A stretch of DNA of 6,590 nt from Myxococcales bacterium. Its GTDB lineage: Bacteria > Myxococcota_A > Bradymonadia > Bradymonadales > Bradymonadaceae. This document shows positions 5,475-6,590 of the stretch, piece by piece (the stretch's first letter is position 1; every line of letters begins with the position of its first letter). A program made the position numbers and the translations under genes. Location of the stretch: positions 1 through 6,590 of the forward strand of contig SKMT01000056.1 of NCBI GenBank assembly GCA_007120915.1, written 5' to 3'. The notes under the pieces are model-generated. The model was not told where the DNA came from. It ran no database searches and saw only the letters and a program-made list of their open reading frames with translations.

Positions 5475-6590
5475 ATGAAGTGTCTGATACGGTGCAGTGT
5501 ATGGGTCGTGGTGTTGGCGATGGTCGCCATGGGGTGCAGTTGCGGCGAGGATCAGCGGGGAACCGAAACGGGGGACAACGCCCAGGAAAACCGGCAGGTC
5601 AATGACGACGAAAATGTCAACCAGGATCAAAACGTCAACGACGATGACAGCGATCCTCAGCTCGAAGTAAGCGGCGAAGAGAATCTGTCCTGGGAGCTGG
5701 AGTTCGAGTCCAGTGACAGCGCCCAGTTCGAGGTGTCCAACGTCGGCGGGGGGACCCTCGAATTTGAGATCGAATCTTTTCACTGGTTGGACCTCGATCC
5801 GGTGGAGGGGGAGGCAAGTGCCGGTGAAACAGTGGTCATCGAGGCGGAAGTCAGTTGTGAGAAGGGCGAGGATATCGAACGGTTCGCTGCGGTGGAGATC
5901 ACCTCCAACGGAGGAGATTATGAATTTGAATCCGATCTGTACTGCGGGGAGCTGCCCCCGGGACTGCTTCAGGTAAACGTCGACGGGCTGTCCGACGGTG
6001 TGGACCACGATATCGACGCCGTCGCCGAGTTGGATGGAGCGTCGGTGGCCGTTCCCCAGGACGGTGAGATTACGCTGGAGCCCGGAGACTACGAAGTGAT
6101 TCCCAATCCCGTAGCAGAGGAGGGGGTCGAATATCAGGCCGATCCGGTGGACGCAGAGATGATAGGCGGGGAGACCACGGAGGTCGACATCGACTACGAG
6201 GCGATTCCCGCCGAGCTGCCGGTGGTCATCAGCGGATTGCCCGATGGGGTCGACGCCGATGTAGAGCTGGTGGGACAGCAGGAGACGGTGGACGTGACCG
6301 AATCGGAGACGGTGGAGCTGATCCCCGGAGAATACGACGTGCAGGTCGGTGAGGTTACCGTTGGCGACAAAAGCTACGCGGTCACTGAAGATGTGGTGGA
6401 TACGGTTACCGTCGAAAGTGGGCCCAACGGGGAGCTGGAGATCGAGTACGAGTTGGTGCTGGCCGAGCTGGAGGTCGAAATTGCCGGGCAGCTCGATGGC
6501 AACGATGCCGACGTCCAGCTCAGCGGACCCGACGGGTTTTCGGCGTCTGTGACAGATTCGGAGAGTTTCGATGATCTGGAGCCCGGCGAA
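5475..6590 (+). CDS. Lipoprotein with BACON/ASH-like domain and about 83-residue repeats (continues past right edge)
   Basis: From the ATG at 5475 the frame is open for exactly 372 codons to the window end, with no stop. The start MKCLIRCSVWVVVLAMVAMGC is a signal peptide with lipidation Cys21. Residues 22-62 are a low-complexity tether rich in Asp, Asn, Glu and Gln, with NVNQDQNVNDDD. Residues 63-157 look like one immunoglobulin-type BACON or ASH/Hydin domain: FEVSNVGGGTLEFEIE, then WLDLDPVEGEASAGE, then AAVEITSNGG. From 164 onward come beta-rich repeats: GLSDGVDHDI at 171, GLPDGVDADV at 254 and GQLDGNDADV at 338. These are each followed about 30 residues later by an L-x-PGxY turn (PGDYEV at 203, PGEYDV at 284, PGE at 370). 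This resembles PEGA-like or carboxypeptidase-regulatory-like beta-sandwich repeats. The protein is very acidic and probably extends from the membrane. It is transcribed divergently from the genes to its left. Function and full length are unknown. Confidence 0.87.
   Translation, partial: MKCLIRCSVWVVVLAMVAMGCSCGEDQRGTETGDNAQENRQVNDDENVNQDQNVNDDDSDPQLEVSGEENLSWELEFESSDSAQFEVSNVGGGTLEFEIESFHWLDLDPVEGEASAGETVVIEAEVSCEKGEDIERFAAVEITSNGGDYEFESDLYCGELPPGLLQVNVDGLSDGVDHDIDAVAELDGASVAVPQDGEITLEPGDYEVIPNPVAEEGVEYQADPVDAEMIGGETTEVDIDYEAIPAELPVVISGLPDGVDADVELVGQQETVDVTESETVELIPGEYDVQVGEVTVGDKSYAVTEDVVDTVTVESGPNGELEIEYELVLAELEVEIAGQLDGNDADVQLSGPDGFSASVTDSESFDDLEPGE
5964..6590 (+). repeat. Protein-level repeats of about 83 residues in the right-edge lipoprotein
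   Basis: Two full copies (residues about 164-242 and 247-326) and the start of a third (330-372) share (L/V)xVxVxG, then a DGVDADV-like strand, then (L/I)xPGEYDV and a closing IxYE. Identity between copies is modest, so they are diverged domains rather than recent duplications. Confidence 0.7.

Overview
The window is GC-rich bacterial DNA, dominated by secreted lipoprotein genes and without any RNA gene, insertion sequence or CRISPR array that I can support. Four of the five intact or window-truncated coding regions begin with a signal peptide ending in a lipobox-like cysteine. Two of these carry arrays of a disulfide-type module (C-x3-C-x9-C-x2-C-x3-C, usually with CVDTDSDxxHCGGC-like text), and one carries GLUG repeats. 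This style is typical of the large predatory or environmental deltaproteobacterial lineages (Myxococcota, Bradymonadota and relatives). That placement is inferred from protein style; no marker gene is present.

Layout from left to right. A lipoprotein gene on the minus strand runs off the left edge (start at 202). Next, also on the minus strand, is a 719-residue lipoprotein (314-2473) with six Cys modules joined to a GLUG-repeat domain. A 497-bp gene-free stretch (2474-2970) follows, holding a tandem octamer, a thrice-occurring CGTAGTTC word and two inverted repeats. Then come an EamA/DMT-family membrane transporter (2971-3846, minus) and a 401-residue lipoprotein with seven Cys modules (3871-5076, minus). 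The lipoprotein lies upstream of the transporter with a gap of 24 bp, so the two probably share a transcript. Behind that promoter region (5173-5369, minus) is the wreck of a sensor histidine kinase. Its HisKA H-box is broken by two frameshifts and is joined directly to the last strand of the ATPase domain. Finally, a plus-strand lipoprotein (5475 to the right edge) has a BACON/ASH-like domain and repeats of about 83 residues.

Functionally the window looks like an accessory cell-surface region. The lipoproteins are probably exposed or periplasmic and may act in adhesion, matrix or binding roles, but no substrate can be read from the sequence. The transporter is the only cytoplasmic-membrane protein, and its substrate is unknown. 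The kinase remnant shows that part of the region has been decaying. I see no convincing new multi-gene system; the most informative items are the kinase remnant, the two module-sharing lipoproteins and the intergenic repeat field.
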